From CAYNEO01 sp964396245 (lineage in GTDB: Bacteria; Zixibacteria; MSB-5A5; GN15; FEB-12), in NCBI GenBank assembly GCA_964396245.1, contig CAYNEO010000032.1:1-41236 (forward strand): a stretch of DNA of 41,236 bases. The letters run 5' to 3'. The notes below the pieces were generated by a model, which made no database searches, was not told where the DNA came from, and worked only from the letters and a program-made list of their open reading frames with translations. This document shows, piece by piece, positions 31,203 to 39,559 of this stretch; position 1 is the first letter of the stretch; each line of letters starts with the position of its first letter. The translations under genes were made by a program, and so were the position numbers.

Positions 31203-33122
31203 TCAACGGTCTATCCCAACGCCTATCTCGTATGGATTCGGGTTCTCGGCATCCGATTTTGGGCCGACCCACCTGGATCCGTTTGCCGCGTAATCAACAT
31301 CATACGAATCCTCGCCGCCGCCGTCGACGAACACCCCGAACGTATGCAAATACACTCTCGGTCCCTGATTCGCCGCCGTGCTGGCGCGGCCAAGTGTTAC
31401 TCCGCCCTTGGTCCGGTACACGTCATCACCGGAGTAGTCATGAAATATCCCGATCCCGTCGGCGTTCCCGCCGCCAAGTGAGAGGTTAGGCACCGTATAC
31501 TCGTCGTTACCGCCCCGCTCGTTGAAATAGCCGATGGTGAAATCGTGCCCCGCGCCGACCGCCATGTTGTTCGTCGCGTGATACGCATCATCGCCGCCGA
31601 AATCATCGAGGTATCCAACCCCGAAATGCGCCCCGGCGCCCTGTACGTACCAGACCCCGTTATACCGATCGTTGCCGCCCCCATCGATAAGCATGCCGAC
31701 CGAGAACCAGTACGCGCATCCCTGCGCAAACAAACCGGCGCAGTATTCATCATCGCCGCTGACATCGCAGAGCACCGCCGCCCCGCCCGCCCAGCTGTGA
31801 CCGTCCACAAAATCGGCCCGCTTCCCGAACGCCGACCCCTGCGCCAGCGAAAGGTTATGCTCCCCGGTCTGCGACGATGGATTTATCAGTGTGTCATCTT
31901 CGGCAACATATATGTCGTTTCCCTCGAAATTCACCAGCGTCCCGCACCCCCGCGTGTAGGCATACGCCTGCGACGAGATTATGCAATACATTGAATCCGC
32001 CCCTGCGCTGTCGGCAAGGATGCCGATTCCGAATGAACCCGCCCCCTGGCACAGGCTCCTGCCGATATACACGTCATCGCCCGTGTAATCCAGTACAATA
32101 CCGACCCCGAACACGCCGCTGCCTTCACCGACATTCGCGGCCTCATACCGGTCGTTGCCGCTCTTGTCGATGACCACCGACATCCCGATAACCGCCCCTC
32201 CGATTCCGGGCATGGTCGTGTCCCCTGACACATACCGGTCATTCCCCGCTACATCGACAATCGCGGACAGGGGAGAGGCTGCCGGGTATCCGTCAAACGA
32301 ATACACGTCATCACCGCCGCCGTCGACAATCAACAGCGGCGGTTTCGCGTATTCATAAGTGTCATTACCGGTCGTGCCCACCACGATTAGCCCGTGTGGC
32401 GTTTCCATCTCCGTCACCTTTTCCGGAAAACCACCATACTCAACCGAATCCGCCAGCCGCCTGATCGCCTCCGCAAAATCCTCAGCGCCCGCATACAGTC
32501 GGTCAAAGTCCGTCTTGCCTGCCAGCTCAACCACGAGATCATCGTAGTCTTCATTCTCATGCACGAAATAGTCGAACAACTTCTGACGATTGCTGTCGCT
32601 GTTGATCTCCTCCATCCCGCGCATGAAATAACTGTTGTCATCATCCACCAACCGATACAGCACGTCGATCTTTTCTCTCACAATTGCAAATTCCTCCCCC
32701 TTGAGGAGGTTTGTCTCGTCCGTAATCGATGGCTTTGGCGTCGAATCCGGATAATTGACATACGCCGCAAGCTGGTCGCCGATTAACCCTCTCCGAATCG
32801 GATGATCAATCCGCCGTGCCGCCCCGCTTAGCAGCGCCGTGATATTGGTCACATTCCGTGTCAGTTCCTCCAGCGTCAGTTCACCGTACTTGGGCAGCTT
32901 GAACGGGTTTCTGTGCAGCATCGTGAAATAACTCGTCCGCCACAGATCACCGCCCCACGTCGCCATCTCATCGAAATCAAACCGCACGCTGTCCCGGTTC
33001 ATCCCGACCTGCGCCAGGGCGCTGTCAAACAGCCCCAGGTTCCAATCATCAGGGTCCTGCCCATACGCCGACCACCCGGAACAAACAAACAAAACCAGGA
33101 TTGTATACATTATTCGTTTCAT
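31203..33122 (-). CDS. Secreted protein with about 13 glycine/aspartate repeats (predicted beta-solenoid)
   Basis: 639 residues. Residues 1-21 form a signal peptide (MKRIMYTILVLFVCSGWSAYG). Residues 22-245 are an alpha-rich domain I do not recognise. From about residue 250 to 620 come 13 repeats, most 24-30 residues long with two near 38-55. The consensus is [GS]G-[ND]-D-x-Y, a variable middle often reading Q-G-[AS]-G, then F-G-[VI]-G-[VI]-x-x-D. Alternating Gly/hydrophobic positions and a fixed GNDxY turn suggest a right-handed solenoid with stacked Asp/Asn turns, perhaps Ca2+-binding. It resembles RTX in spirit, but the period is not nine and GGxGxDxUx is absent. GGGAGAAG lies before the ATG. 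Its function is unknown; it is probably outside the cytoplasm. Confidence 0.8.
   Translation of the reverse strand: MKRIMYTILVLFVCSGWSAYGQDPDDWNLGLFDSALAQVGMNRDSVRFDFDEMATWGGDLWRTSYFTMLHRNPFKLPKYGELTLEELTRNVTNITALLSGAARRIDHPIRRGLIGDQLAAYVNYPDSTPKPSITDETNLLKGEEFAIVREKIDVLYRLVDDDNSYFMRGMEEINSDSNRQKLFDYFVHENEDYDDLVVELAGKTDFDRLYAGAEDFAEAIRRLADSVEYGGFPEKVTEMETPHGLIVVGTTGNDTYEYAKPPLLIVDGGGDDVYSFDGYPAASPLSAIVDVAGNDRYVSGDTTMPGIGGAVIGMSVVIDKSGNDRYEAANVGEGSGVFGVGIVLDYTGDDVYIGRSLCQGAGSFGIGILADSAGADSMYCIISSQAYAYTRGCGTLVNFEGNDIYVAEDDTLINPSSQTGEHNLSLAQGSAFGKRADFVDGHSWAGGAAVLCDVSGDDEYCAGLFAQGCAYWFSVGMLIDGGGNDRYNGVWYVQGAGAHFGVGYLDDFGGDDAYHATNNMAVGAGHDFTIGYFNERGGNDEYTVPNLSLGGGNADGIGIFHDYSGDDVYRTKGGVTLGRASTAANQGPRVYLHTFGVFVDGGGEDSYDVDYAANGSRWVGPKSDAENPNPYEIGVGIDR
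31265..32372 (-). repeat. Coding repeats of about 26 codons in the secreted solenoid protein
   Basis: Thirteen units spanning residues about 251-620 begin with GND, GDD, GAD or GED followed by a residue and Y. Examples are GNDTY 252-256, GDDVY 270-274, GNDRY 293-297 and 322-326, GDDVY 348-352, GNDIY 401-405, GDDEY 456-460, GNDRY 483-487, GDDAY 510-514, GNDEY 538-542, GDDVY 565-569 and GEDSY 603-607. The DNA is diverged, so the repeat is seen in protein rather than as nucleotide tandem copies. Confidence 0.85.
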
Positions 33123-33182
33123 GGAGCGCTTCTCCCATTGCTAAAAATGCCGATTGGAACCCAATTAATACGAAACGTATCC

Positions 33183-33214
33183 TTCCGGAAAGCCTTAAAT
33201 TCCCGTTCCGGAAC
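33183..33214. promoter_or_regulatory. Paired TTCCGGAA palindromes upstream of glnA
   Basis: TTCCGGAA at 33183-33190 and again at 33206-33213 (extended to GTTCCGGAAC, 33205-33214), 23 bp apart, about two helical turns. A further ATACG-AAA-CGTAT dyad lies at 33168-33180. All sit in the 168-base divergent region between the solenoid gene and glnA. No clear sigma70 or sigma54 (GG-N10-GC) promoter was found by eye. Confidence 0.5.
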
Positions 33215-33290
33215 GTCTTGCGCCTTTGCGAAAATGTATTACCTTCTCAGCAGTAATTCTCATGCTCGCGGTGATTGAAAGGAGTCGCTG

Positions 33291-34703
33291 ATGCCCCTCG
33301 CTAAGCTGACAAAATTGATCAAAGACCAGAATATCGAATTCCTCGACTTGAAATTCTGTGACCTGCCCGGATCCTGGCGCCACATCACGCTGCCCGTCGA
33401 TTCACTCAACGACAACCTCTTCAAAGTCGGCGTCGGCGTCGATGGCTCTTCCATGCCCGGCTTCTCATCCATCGAACGCGGCGATATGATTCTCATTCCC
33501 GATGTTGACACCGTCTTCATCGATCCTTTCTTCGAGCGTCCCACCCTGTCGATGATCGGTGATATCATGGAAATCGAGGAGAAGATTCTGCCGTACTCCC
33601 GCAACCCCCGCCGCGTGGCGTCCGATGCCGAGAAATACCTCGCCAAAACCGTCAAAGGCACGAAGGCCATCCTCGGGCCCGAATTCGAATTCTATGTCTT
33701 CGACAAAGTCGATTTCTTCAATGGCCCCGAAACCGCTTTCTACCAGCTTGACACCGCCGAAGCAGAGTGGAACGCCGGCAAGGACGAAGAGAGTCTCGGC
33801 TATAAAATCCCGTACAAGCGCGGCTACCATGTCGCTCCGCCGATGGACCGCACTTACAACCTCCGCTCCGAAATAGCAGCGATGCTCGCCGCGGTCGGTA
33901 TCGGCCTGAAATACCACCACCACGAGGTCGGCGGCGGGGGACAGCATGAAATCGAGGTCAGCTTCACGCCCCTGAAAAAGACCGGCGACAACGCCATGCT
34001 GATCAAATACATCATCAAGAACGAGTGCTTCCGCGTCAAAAAATCAGCCACCTTTATGCCCAAGCCGCTCTTCAATGAACCCGGCTCCGGCCTGCACGTG
34101 CACCAGTACCTGTCCGATGAAAAAGGCTCCGTATTCTTCGACAAAAACGGCCCCGCCCGCTTCTCCAAAATCGGCCTGCATTACATCGGCGGCCTGCTCA
34201 AGCACGTCGATTCCGTGCTGGCCTTCACCAACCCGTCGACCAACTCCTTCAAGCGTCTTGTGCCCGGCTTCGAGGCCCCCGTAGCCGGAACCTACGGCGT
34301 CGGCAACCGCACCGCCTGCATCCGCATCCCCGGATACCAGCGCGACCCAAGAGAGATGCGCCTCGAGTTCCGGCCGCCCGACGGTACTATGAACCCGTAC
34401 CTGGCTTTCGCGGCCATGCTGATGGCCGGTATCGACGGAATCAAGAACAAGATCGATCCCGGCAGGCCGCTCGACCGCAATCTCGAGGACCTCTCGCCGG
34501 AAGAATTCGCAAAAATACACCAGTTGCCGACTTCCCTCAACAAATCCCTCAATGCGCTGGAACAAGATTATGATTATCTGCTCCAGGGCGGCGTCTTTAC
34601 CGAGGATTTGATCGAAAACTGGATCAAGGTGAAACGTAAAGAAGTAAACGAGATTCGCGTCAGGCCGACCCCGTACGAATTCCAGATGTACTACGACCTG
34701 TAA
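33291..34703 (+). CDS. glnA: Type I glutamine synthetase
   Basis: 470 residues. Makes glutamine from glutamate, ammonia and ATP; the main ammonium-assimilation enzyme, active as a dodecamer in the cytoplasm. Catalytic positions align with E. coli numbering almost one to one. The beta-grasp DGSS is at 51-54. Metal ligands are E131 and E133 (GPEFEFY), E212 and E220 (HHHEVGGGGQHEIEVSF), H269 (GSGLHVHQ) and E359. Further conserved positions are the flap glutamate E328 (VPGFEAPV), R340 and R345. The adenylylation loop normally reading NLYDLP is RNLEDLS, so the modified tyrosine is E399 and GlnE-type control is not expected. AAAGGAG precedes the ATG at 33291. Confidence 0.97.
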   Translation: MPLAKLTKLIKDQNIEFLDLKFCDLPGSWRHITLPVDSLNDNLFKVGVGVDGSSMPGFSSIERGDMILIPDVDTVFIDPFFERPTLSMIGDIMEIEEKILPYSRNPRRVASDAEKYLAKTVKGTKAILGPEFEFYVFDKVDFFNGPETAFYQLDTAEAEWNAGKDEESLGYKIPYKRGYHVAPPMDRTYNLRSEIAAMLAAVGIGLKYHHHEVGGGGQHEIEVSFTPLKKTGDNAMLIKYIIKNECFRVKKSATFMPKPLFNEPGSGLHVHQYLSDEKGSVFFDKNGPARFSKIGLHYIGGLLKHVDSVLAFTNPSTNSFKRLVPGFEAPVAGTYGVGNRTACIRIPGYQRDPREMRLEFRPPDGTMNPYLAFAAMLMAGIDGIKNKIDPGRPLDRNLEDLSPEEFAKIHQLPTSLNKSLNALEQDYDYLLQGGVFTEDLIENWIKVKRKEVNEIRVRPTPYEFQMYYDL

Positions 34704-34727
34704 TCGAATCTGATACTCTGATAAATC

Positions 34728-34765
34728 ACGGCCGATGACCCCATAGAATCACCGGCCGTTTGCTT
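34728..34765 (+). terminator. Terminator hairpin between convergent glnA and the YdfG-like gene
   Basis: ACGGCCGATGA (34728-34738) pairs with TCACCGGCCGT (34749-34759) with one mismatch, loop of 10. TTTGCTTT follows on the plus strand and a T-rich flank lies on the other side, so it can serve both genes. Confidence 0.7.
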
Positions 34766-34793
34766 TGTCGACTCCGATGAAGACCGATACGGT

Positions 34794-35555
34794 CTACTGC
34801 TCCTTATGCACCACCATCGATCCCGCCTGCGCTGTCGGAAGCACGACCATGTCGGCAATCTGTACGTGCGCCGGGCGCGTCGCCGACCACACGATAGCAT
34901 CCGCAATATCCTCAGGCTCCAGCGGCTTGTATCCCTGATACACTGTCTTTGCCCGTTCGGTATCGCCGTAAAAACGCACTTCCGAGAATTCCGTCTCCAC
35001 CAGCCCGGGGTCAATCGATGTTACCCTTACCGGCGTATCGACCAGGTCGATCAACATCCCTTTGGTCAGCGCCCGGACCGCAAACTTAGTCGCGCAGTAC
35101 ACATTCCCGCCCGGATACAACTCATGTCCCGCGATCGAACCGATATTGATCACGTGCCCGCGCTTCCGCTCCACCATTCCCGGAATCACCGTCCGGCTGA
35201 CATACAGTAACCCCTTCACATTCGTATCGATCATCTGGTCCCACCCCTCGGGATTGCCCTCGTACAGCTTCCACAAGCCGCGGCTCAATCCCGCGTTGTT
35301 CACCAGTATATCAATCGCTTTCCACTCATCCGGCAAACCGGCGATTGCTTTCTCGACCGCACCGCGATCGCGTACATCCAGCTCGATAGCCAGCACCGGC
35401 CCCGGTAATTCGTTTTTCAACTTCTCCAGCCGTTCCAACCGGCGTGCCGTCATGATTACTTTCGCTCCCGCCTGGGAAAATTTACGCGCCGTTGCCTCAC
35501 CTATCCCGGCCGACGCTCCGGTTATGAGCACGATCTTGTCTTTAAGGTCAGTCAT
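34794..35555 (-). CDS. Short-chain dehydrogenase, YdfG-like (3-hydroxy acid / serine dehydrogenase)
   Basis: 253 residues, a classical SDR. The cofactor motif TGASAGIG is at 12-19, R38-R39 follow beta-2 (an NADP preference), NNAG is at 86-89, N112 in DTNVKG, and the catalytic S140, Y153 and K157 are present (INIGSIAGHE, then NVYCATK). The segments DEWKAIDILVNNAGL, MIDTNVKGLLYVSRTVIPGM and DPGLVETEFSEVRFYGD closely resemble E. coli YdfG, which oxidises L-serine and 3-hydroxy acids and reduces malonic semialdehyde. Substrate is therefore likely but not proven. GAGG lies six bases before the ATG. A promoter is at 35595-35623. Confidence 0.9.
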   Translation of the reverse strand: MTDLKDKIVLITGASAGIGEATARKFSQAGAKVIMTARRLERLEKLKNELPGPVLAIELDVRDRGAVEKAIAGLPDEWKAIDILVNNAGLSRGLWKLYEGNPEGWDQMIDTNVKGLLYVSRTVIPGMVERKRGHVINIGSIAGHELYPGGNVYCATKFAVRALTKGMLIDLVDTPVRVTSIDPGLVETEFSEVRFYGDTERAKTVYQGYKPLEPEDIADAIVWSATRPAHVQIADMVVLPTAQAGSMVVHKEQ

Positions 35556-35594
35556 CTGTTCCTCATCTGTGTCTGGTTCGTGTTCAACGACGAT

Positions 35595-35623
35595 AAGGTA
35601 TCAGCGCAGGGACTCGATGTCAA
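35595..35623 (-). promoter_or_regulatory. Promoter of the YdfG-like gene
   Basis: Minus strand: TTGACA (35623-35618), a 17-base spacer and TACCTT (35600-35595). The -35 box is perfect and the -10 box is poor (3 of 6), but spacing is ideal and the gene starts 40 bases downstream. Confidence 0.5.
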
Positions 35624-35809
35624 ACGCCGTATCAATCGCCTGGTTGACCGTCGTAACGCCGTTCATCACGGCCGTCGAATACCCGATACATGCGACAAAA
35701 TGAACAATCCATACCTCAACGTGTTATTCTATAAACAGGCTCTGTATCCTGGCTGCTCCTGGAAAAATCCCACTTTGACCTAACAACAGAAACGGAAAGG
35801 AGACCAATC

Positions 35810-36244
35810 ATGGCACATGTACGTGACATTATGACAACCAGACTCAAACTGGTACATCCGGGCGACAACATAAACACGGCGGCCGAAGAAATGAAAAACT
35901 TCAACATCGGCGCGCTACCGGTCGTGGACAACGACAAAGTCGTCGGCATGCTCACCGACAGGGACATCACCCTGCGCGTCGTAGCCGAAAACGGCGACCC
36001 CAAAACCATGACCGTGAGAGACGTTATGTCCCCCGACGTTACCTATTGCAAGGAAAATCAAGACGTCGGCGAAGTCATGGATTTGATGAAAAAGAACCGG
36101 GTGCGCCGCGTGGTCGTACTGAACGACCAGGACAAACTGGCCGGAATCGTCTCGCTCGGCGACCTGGCGTTGTCAACGTCGAAAGAAGAAGGCGGCGATG
36201 TCCTCAAGGAAGTATCCAAGCCGCCGAACGAAAAAAAACAGTAA
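35810..36244 (+). CDS. Stand-alone CBS-pair protein
   Basis: 144 residues made almost wholly of two CBS domains: residues 5-62 (VRDIMTTRLKLVHPGDNINT, GALPVVDNDKVVGMLTDRDI) and 72-127 (VRDVMSPDVTYCKENQDVGE, RRVVVLNDQDKLAGIVSLGD). A charged tail (KEVSKPPNEKKQ) follows. Such small Bateman modules bind AMP, ATP, SAM or related ligands and regulate a partner that is not identified here. AAAGGAG lies about 8 bases before the ATG. The 254 bases upstream (35556-35809) hold the promoter of the divergent dehydrogenase; a TATAAA at 35730-35735 may be part of this gene's promoter, but no -35 box is convincing. Confidence 0.88.
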   Translation: MAHVRDIMTTRLKLVHPGDNINTAAEEMKNFNIGALPVVDNDKVVGMLTDRDITLRVVAENGDPKTMTVRDVMSPDVTYCKENQDVGEVMDLMKKNRVRRVVVLNDQDKLAGIVSLGDLALSTSKEEGGDVLKEVSKPPNEKKQ

Positions 36245-36259
36245 CCGCAAATCGAACCG

Positions 36260-36295
36260 AAAACGGCGGGCGGATCATTCCCGGTCCGCCGTTTT
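36260..36295 (+). terminator. Intrinsic terminator-like hairpin after the CBS gene
   Basis: AAAACGGCGG (36260-36269) and CCGCCGTTTT (36286-36295) form a perfect 10-bp stem around a 16-base GC-rich loop; the four T of the right arm act as the start of the U-tract. It lies 15 bases after the CBS stop. Confidence 0.75.
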
Positions 36296-36328
36296 CATAG
36301 TGTAGATTCACCAGAGGAGGGTACCTCG

Positions 36329-36724
36329 ATGACAGAAAAATCACGCGTTATATGGGTCAGCCTGATATTGTTCTCCGCACTGGCGCTGATTCTGGCGGGC
36401 TGCTCGAATTCCGGTCAGGAGCGCAAACTCCTGCCCAAGGACCTCGCCGTCCAGAAAGCCCAGCTGCGAATCTCCATGGAATCCACCGTCGGCAACATCG
36501 ATACGCTCGTCGACACCCTTCAGCAACGAGCATCCGGCGCAACCCGGCCAATCGCAGAGGAATTCCAGGCGAAAATCGACAGCCTCAATAACTGGAAAGC
36601 GGAAATCAACAAACGGATTGACGCCATCGAAAACGTCACCGCTGAAAACTGGGGACCGTTTGAGGCCGATGCGCGCGGCTTCATTAATCGCATCGACGAA
36701 AAAGTGAACCGGATGAAACCCTGA
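36329..36724 (+). CDS. Small coiled-coil lipoprotein
   Basis: 131 residues. The lipoprotein signal peptide ends in a lipobox LAGC, with the lipidated cysteine at residue 25 (ALALILAGCSNSG). Residue +2 is Ser, which by the E. coli Lol rule does not retain the protein in the inner membrane. The mature part is helical with a heptad-like pattern (VQKAQLRISMESTVGNIDTL, RIDEKVNRMKP), as in Lpp-like or tether lipoproteins. No family is recognised. GAGGAGGG lies about 10 bases before the ATG. The P-type ATPase gene follows after 93 bases with no clear promoter between. Confidence 0.82.
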   Translation: MTEKSRVIWVSLILFSALALILAGCSNSGQERKLLPKDLAVQKAQLRISMESTVGNIDTLVDTLQQRASGATRPIAEEFQAKIDSLNNWKAEINKRIDAIENVTAENWGPFEADARGFINRIDEKVNRMKP

Positions 36725-36817
36725 CCCGACACCAATCCCGCCCCGGTCGTCCTAACGTGCCAGCTGGAACCAAGCATCGCGGAATTATCACGGATGATCG
36801 GGCTGATGGGTAAATGA

Positions 36818-39520
36818 ATGCCCGCGTCAAATACATCACCGCCGTCCGAACCATGGACACTCACGGCCGAGGACGTGCTGGAAAAACTGCAGGTAGACCC
36901 GCAAACCGGTCTGACCCCGGATACCGTCAAGTCCCGCCGTAAGAAATTCGGACGCAACCGCCTGCGGGAGGCCGAACAGCGAAGCGCTTTTTCCATACTC
37001 ATCGCCCAGTTCAAGAGCATCATCATCGGCCTGCTCGCCCTCGCCGCCATTGCCTCATTTTTCTTCGGGCAGTGGGTCGAGGGTATCGCCATTGCAGTCG
37101 CCATCATAGTCAACACCGCCATCGGCTTCGTCACCGAACTCAAAGCCGTCCGTTCCATGGATGCCCTCCGCGAACTCAGCCGCGTCACCACCGTGGTTCG
37201 CCGCGATGGCTCCGCCAGAGAAATCCCCGCCGAACAACTCGTCGTCGGCGATATCGTCCTGCTCGATGGCGGTGACATCGTCACCGCCGACATCAGGCTC
37301 ATCGAGGCCTCGAAAATGCAGGTCGATGAATCCGCGCTCACCGGTGAGTCCGTCCCCGTCAGCAAGAACATCGACCCGGTCGAAAGCGGCACACCCCTCG
37401 CGGAACGTCGTAACATGCTTTACAAGGGGACCGCCGTCACCCGTGGAAGCGGCGAAGCTGTCGTCGTCGCCGTCGGCATGCGGACCGAACTCGGCAACAT
37501 CTCCGAACTCGTCCGGCAGGCCGAAGACGAGGCTACGCCGCTCGAAGAACACCTCGACCGTCTCGGACGCAACCTCGTCTGGGTCACCCTCGCCCTGACT
37601 GCCGTCGTTGCCGGAATCGGCATCGCCCGCGGTAAAGACACCCTTCTTATGATCGAAAGCGCCGTTGCCCTCGCTGTCGCCGCCGTCCCTGAAGGTCTCC
37701 CTATCGTCGCCACCATCGCCCTCGCGCGCGGCATGATGCGCATGGCCCGGCGTAATGCCCTTATCAACCGCCTGGCCTCGGTCGAAACCCTCGGAGCCAC
37801 CAGCATTATCTGCACCGACAAAACCGGCACCCTGACCGAAAACGAAATGACCGTCACCCGCCTGCTCCTTGACTCCGGCGAAATCCGCGTCAACGACAAT
37901 GAGACCCAACCCGCCTTCCGGCGCGACAACCAACCTGTCGACCCCGACGACGATCACACCCTCACCCGCGCCCTCGAAATCGCCGTCCTCTGCAACAACG
38001 CCGACCTCCGGCAGTCCGATGACTCTGATCAAAACGGGAGCGGCGTCGGCGACCCCGTCGAGATCGCCCTCCTGCAATTAGGACGTCTCGCCGGCATGGA
38101 GCGACCCGGGATGCTCGAGCAACACCCCGAAGAGAGGGAAGAGGCTTTCGACTCCGACACCAAAATGATGGCCACCTTCAACCGCTTCGACAACACCCTC
38201 CGTGTGCTCGTCAAAGGAGCCCCCGAAGCCGTCCTCGAACATTGCCGGAGCGTCTTGACCGCCGATGGTCCCCGCGACCTCGACGACAAACTCCGCGACC
38301 AATGGAACGACCGCAACGTGCAGATGGCCGAAGACGGTCTGCGCGTGCTCGCCCTTGCCACCGGGGAGGCACAGTCAGCCGACGAAACCCCCTACCAGGA
38401 TCTCTCATTCGTCGGCCTCGTCGGTTTTCTCGATCCGCCCCGCGACGACGTCGCCGACGCTATCGACGAGTGTCGCCGAGCCGGCATTCGCGTCATCATG
38501 GTCACCGGCGATCAGGCCCTCACCGCCCGAAATGTCGCCCGGGCCGTCCGCCTCTCGGAGAACGATGATATCACCGTCCTGCCGGGCAAGAGACTGCACG
38601 ATATCGATCGACTCGATGACCGCGAGCGTGCCGAACTCATCAACACCGCCGTCTTCGCCCGCGTCAGCCCGTCGGAGAAACTGCAACTGATCTCGCTTCA
38701 CCAGGGCAACGGCTCCATTGTTGCCATGACCGGCGACGGTGTCAACGACGCTCCGGCCCTCAAAAAAGCCGACATCGGCGTCGCCATGGGTCAGCGCGGC
38801 ACCCAGGTCGCCCGCGAGGCCGCCGACATGATTCTCAAAGACGACGCTTTCGCCACTATCGTCACCGCCGTCGAACAGGGCCGCGTTATCTTCGGCAATA
38901 TCCGCAAATTCGTCCTCTATCTGCTCTCCGGAAACGTCGCCGAAATCTTTGCCGTCGCCGCCGCGTCGCTGGCCGATATCCCCCTGCCGCTCTTGCCCCT
39001 GCAAATTCTCTTCTTGAATTTCGTCCTCGATGTATTCCCGGCGCTGGCCCTCGGCGTGGGGGAGGGCTACCCGAACATCATGCAACGCCCGCCCCGCGAT
39101 CCCGAAGAACCCGTCCTCGCCCGTTCCCACTGGATTTTCATCGGCGGCTTCGGCGCCCTCATCGCCGTCAGCTCCCTCGGCGGTCTCGGCGCCGCCATCA
39201 TTATCCTGGGGATGTCCGCCGCCGACGCCGTCACCGTCTCATTTCTGGCGCTCGCCTTCGGCAGGCTCTGGCACGTCTTCAACATGCGCAGCCCCCGTTC
39301 ACACATCCTCTACAATGAAATCACCCGCAACAAATGGGTCCTCGGCGCCCTCGCGCTCTGTTCGGCCCTGCTCGTGCTGGCCGTGCACATCCCCGGCTTC
39401 TCCGGCGTCCTCGGACTCGCGCCGCCCGGCATCGACGGCTGGATAGTGGCCTTGCTTCTCAGCCTTCTGCCGGTTACTATAGGGCAGGTACTCAAAGCTT
39501 TCGGGCGGGGTGGCCCGTGA
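36818..39520 (+). CDS. P2-type Ca2+-transporting ATPase-like pump
   Basis: 900 residues with the full P-type layout. There is an N-terminal cation-ATPase domain (about 12-75). The actuator loop has TGES at 175-178, and the phosphorylation motif is DKTGT (D334). A nucleotide domain with KGAPE and the hinge TGDGVND (638-644) follow, and the C-terminal membrane domain ends the protein. Ion-site residues match SERCA site II: PEGLP in M4 (E292), and N734 plus D738 in M6 (FLNFVLDVFPALALG). M5 has N706 and E709 (GNVAEI), as in SERCA N768/E771. Ca2+ export is the best prediction; Mn2+ or Na+ are alternatives. The ATG at 36818 has only a weak upstream GGG. By eye its third codon positions are strongly C-rich. 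Confidence 0.9.
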   Translation: MPASNTSPPSEPWTLTAEDVLEKLQVDPQTGLTPDTVKSRRKKFGRNRLREAEQRSAFSILIAQFKSIIIGLLALAAIASFFFGQWVEGIAIAVAIIVNTAIGFVTELKAVRSMDALRELSRVTTVVRRDGSAREIPAEQLVVGDIVLLDGGDIVTADIRLIEASKMQVDESALTGESVPVSKNIDPVESGTPLAERRNMLYKGTAVTRGSGEAVVVAVGMRTELGNISELVRQAEDEATPLEEHLDRLGRNLVWVTLALTAVVAGIGIARGKDTLLMIESAVALAVAAVPEGLPIVATIALARGMMRMARRNALINRLASVETLGATSIICTDKTGTLTENEMTVTRLLLDSGEIRVNDNETQPAFRRDNQPVDPDDDHTLTRALEIAVLCNNADLRQSDDSDQNGSGVGDPVEIALLQLGRLAGMERPGMLEQHPEEREEAFDSDTKMMATFNRFDNTLRVLVKGAPEAVLEHCRSVLTADGPRDLDDKLRDQWNDRNVQMAEDGLRVLALATGEAQSADETPYQDLSFVGLVGFLDPPRDDVADAIDECRRAGIRVIMVTGDQALTARNVARAVRLSENDDITVLPGKRLHDIDRLDDRERAELINTAVFARVSPSEKLQLISLHQGNGSIVAMTGDGVNDAPALKKADIGVAMGQRGTQVAREAADMILKDDAFATIVTAVEQGRVIFGNIRKFVLYLLSGNVAEIFAVAAASLADIPLPLLPLQILFLNFVLDVFPALALGVGEGYPNIMQRPPRDPEEPVLARSHWIFIGGFGALIAVSSLGGLGAAIIILGMSAADAVTVSFLALAFGRLWHVFNMRSPRSHILYNEITRNKWVLGALALCSALLVLAVHIPGFSGVLGLAPPGIDGWIVALLLSLLPVTIGQVLKAFGRGGP

Positions 39521-39559
39521 TGGTTAACGCCAAGCTCAGACGAGGCAGATGAGATCGCC

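Noticed and set aside
30260..31489. 409-codon plus-strand frame starting inside the EamA promoter
   Set aside because: It overlaps the EamA gene in another frame and runs into the convergent solenoid gene. The product is Arg/Pro/His-rich with no domain, typical of a frame shadow.
33215..33245. Sigma70 (TTGCGC ... TATTAC) or sigma54 promoter for glnA
   Set aside because: The sigma70-like pair is only 13 bases apart, and no GG-N10-GC element with the right flanks is present.
35580..35783. 67-codon frame in the 254-base region before the CBS gene
   Set aside because: It overlaps the divergent dehydrogenase promoter, lacks a ribosome site and its product shows no recognisable features.
39520..39552. 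10-codon ORF (MVNAKLRRGR) overlapping the ATPase stop before the AI-2E gene
   Set aside because: It could couple translation, but it is too short to judge without comparison and has no ribosome site of its own.
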